Assembly: GCA_002482435.1 (NCBI GenBank)
Contig: DLFZ01000042.1
Coordinates: 1-6,870, forward strand
Reading direction: 5' to 3'
Source: Christensenella sp. UBA7707
GTDB lineage: Bacteria; Bacillota; Clostridia; Christensenellales; CAG-138
Length of the DNA stretch: 6,870 bases
Every line of letters begins with the position of its first letter. Position 1 is the first letter of the stretch. A program made the translations under genes and the position numbers. Shown here in pieces: positions 5,381 through 6,870 of the stretch. The notes beneath the pieces are model-generated. The model was not told the DNA's origin. It was given only the letters and a program-made list of their open reading frames with translations, and did no database searches.

Positions 5381-6870
5381 TATTCGGGCTGGATGGGTGC
5401 GTAGGCGGCCGCAAAGCGCTTCACGCCCACGGTATCAAAGTCGATGGTGATGATGGTGGCGCTGCCCGCGCCCGTTACCTCTAGAACGGTGCCGAGGCCG
5501 AACTGCGCGTGCTTCACGCGCTCAAACGCCTGATAGGTTCTATCGGGCGTTTTGGGTTTGACGACGGGCGGCGCGGCGGACGCTTTCGGGTCGAAGCCGA
5601 AATAGGCGTTGGCGCGGGCGGCATACCCGCCGGATTTCCCCTGCACCACGGTGTAGCTTTCCTCGCGCTTTTGCTCTTTTTGTTCCTGCTGCAAAAGCTC
5701 CGAAGGGATCTCCTCAATGAAGCGGGAACGGCGGTTGAGCGAGTAGTCGCCGAAAAGCTGACGCTGCTTTGCGTGAATGAGATAAAGCTTCTCCCTTGCG
5801 CGGGTAATGCCCACATAGCAAAGCCTCCGCTCCTCCTCCATGGCGGATTCGGCAAGGCTGTTTCGCGCGCGCGAGGTAGGAAAGATATTTTCCTCCATAC
5901 CAGCAAGAAACACCACCGGAAACTCAAGGCCTTTGGCGCTGTGAAGCGTCATAAGCGCAACGGTGCGGCTTTCGCCATCCATCGCATCGATGTCCGCAAC
6001 GAGCGCCACGTTTTCCAAAAACGAGGCGAGCGCGCTTTCGCCCTCCGGCAGGTCGCGTTCGATTTCCTTTATGTTGCCCACAAGCTCGCGGATGTTTTCC
6101 ATGCGGGATTCGATGTCGGTTTTTTTGTCGTCCGAAGCCAGATATTGCTCATATTGAAGCGCGTTTACAAGCCATGCTACAAACTCGGAAAGCGGCATGA
6201 GCATTTGCTGGGCCATAAATTCTCCTACGCTGTCGGCAAAGGGTTTTAACTTTGCCGCGACGCGCGCGTTAAGCCCCGCCTCCTCGCCCTGCATGGCGGC
6301 GATGAGCATGGAAACACCCTTTTCCTGTGCGGTGCGGTTGAGCTCCGCAACCGTCGTATCGCCGATGCCGCGGCGCGGGATGTTGATGATGCGCGAAAGC
6401 GCCACATCGTCGCTCGGGTTGTAGATAAGCCGCAAATAAGCCATGATGTCTTTGATTTCCTTGCGCTCGTAAAAGCGCTGGCCACCGTACACGCGGTAAG
6501 GAATGCCGAAGTTGGAAAGCGTGCCCTCGATGACGCGGCTTTGCGCGTTCATACGGTAGAGGATGCCAAAATCCGCGTAGCTTCTTCCCTCGCGCGCGCC
6601 GTCGAGTATTTTCTGGCAGATGAAACGCGCCTCGTCGCGCTCATCGGCAGCGGTATAAACCTCGGTTTTTTCGCCGCCTTCTTTTTCGGTCCACAGCTTT
6701 TTGCGCTTACGGCCCATGTTGTTTTCAATGACGGCGTTCGCCGCGTTGAGGATGGCGCTTGTGGAGCGGTAGTTTTGCTCGAGGCGGATCACGCGCGTGC
6801 CCTCAAAATCCTTCTCAAAGCCCAGAATGTTTCTGATGTCCGCCCCGCGCCAGCCGTAAATGCTTTGGTC
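5380..6870 (-). CDS. pcrA: ATP-dependent DNA helicase PcrA (UvrD/Rep family), C-terminal 496 residues
   Basis: The gene runs off the right edge, so the N-terminal third, including Walker A and B, is not visible. The fragment opens in helicase motif III (DQSIYGWRGAD, 1-11) and continues with motif IV (RLEQNYRST, 29-37), IPRRGIGDTT (164-173), motif V (TLHSAKGLEFPVVFLAGMEE, 308-327) and motif VI (EEERRLCYVGITRARE, 345-360). After a glutamine/lysine-rich and proline-rich linker (about 394-446) comes a Tudor-like C-terminal domain, VKHAQFGLGTVLEV...VGVKRFAAAYAPI (452-493), which distinguishes PcrA/UvrD from Rep and RecB types and is known to contact RNA polymerase. PcrA is a 3'-5' helicase in repair, transcription-replication conflicts and plasmid replication. 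The stop is 13 bases from the ligA ATG; pcrA-ligA adjacency is common in Firmicutes. All visible motifs look intact. Confidence 0.97.
   Translation of the reverse strand, partial: DQSIYGWRGADIRNILGFEKDFEGTRVIRLEQNYRSTSAILNAANAVIENNMGRKRKKLWTEKEGGEKTEVYTAADERDEARFICQKILDGAREGRSYADFGILYRMNAQSRVIEGTLSNFGIPYRVYGGQRFYERKEIKDIMAYLRLIYNPSDDVALSRIINIPRRGIGDTTVAELNRTAQEKGVSMLIAAMQGEEAGLNARVAAKLKPFADSVGEFMAQQMLMPLSEFVAWLVNALQYEQYLASDDKKTDIESRMENIRELVGNIKEIERDLPEGESALASFLENVALVADIDAMDGESRTVALMTLHSAKGLEFPVVFLAGMEENIFPTSRARNSLAESAMEEERRLCYVGITRAREKLYLIHAKQRQLFGDYSLNRRSRFIEEIPSELLQQEQKEQKREESYTVVQGKSGGYAARANAYFGFDPKASAAPPVVKPKTPDRTYQAFERVKHAQFGLGTVLEVTGAGSATIITIDFDTVGVKRFAAAYAPIQPE

Noticed and set aside
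5367..5414. Extended ligA start overlapping pcrA
   Set aside because: The ATG at 5366 has an AGGAGG at ideal spacing and matches the usual LigA N-terminus; the extra 16 residues are the pcrA end read in another frame.
5509..6249. Long plus-strand open frame (about 246 codons) opposite pcrA
   Set aside because: It is antisense to conserved helicase motifs V and VI; its translation is low-complexity His/Arg/Leu-rich and resembles no family.
1..6870. Search for CRISPR, mobile elements, tRNA/rRNA, defence or biosynthetic systems
   Set aside because: No spaced direct repeats, transposase or integrase motifs, RNA gene signatures or unexplained gene clusters were seen; nearly all the sequence is accounted for by conserved housekeeping genes.

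Overview
The window is an ordinary-looking, gene-dense housekeeping segment from a moderately GC-rich member of the Bacillota, most likely a Clostridia-class organism. This rests on the order yicC(yloC)-remA(ylzA)-gmk-rpoZ-coaBC, which is the classic Firmicutes arrangement, on pcrA-ligA adjacency, on strong AGGAGG-type ribosome binding sites, and on RemA (DUF370), a family centred on this phylum. I cannot name the genus. Every supported gene lies on the minus strand, so transcription runs from the right end of the window to the left.

Right part (6870 to about 2380) is the tail of one transcription unit. It holds the 3' two-thirds of pcrA (UvrD-type helicase, cut by the window edge), ligA (NAD+-dependent DNA ligase) 13 bases downstream, and an AIR synthase-like protein (PurM/HypE superfamily) whose start codon overlaps the ligA stop as ATGA. 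The unit closes with a strong intrinsic terminator at 2381-2406, only 6 bases after the last stop codon.

Middle (2200-2412) is the only real intergenic space. Besides the terminator it holds a clear sigma-A promoter (extended -10, TGTTATAAT, with a weak -35) firing leftward. A roughly 100-base leader follows. It has a GC-rich hairpin, and a second perfect small hairpin overlaps the yicC Shine-Dalgarno sequence.

Left part (2199 to 1) is a second transcription unit: yicC (endoribonuclease family, GTG start), remA (DNA-binding regulator), a 94-base gap with a terminator-like hairpin, gmk (guanylate kinase), rpoZ (RNA polymerase omega) and the first 43 codons of coaBC (coenzyme A biosynthesis, cut by the window edge). 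gmk/rpoZ and rpoZ/coaBC are joined by ATGA overlaps, which suggests translational coupling. The first unit concerns DNA unwinding and nick sealing plus one orphan enzyme. The second mixes RNA turnover, a regulator, GTP supply, RNA polymerase assembly and CoA synthesis.

I found no mobile element, CRISPR array, RNA gene, prophage or candidate new defence system. The points worth a second look are small: RNA structures at the junctions, the orphan AIRS-family gene tied to ligA, and several departures from the usual LigA motifs.
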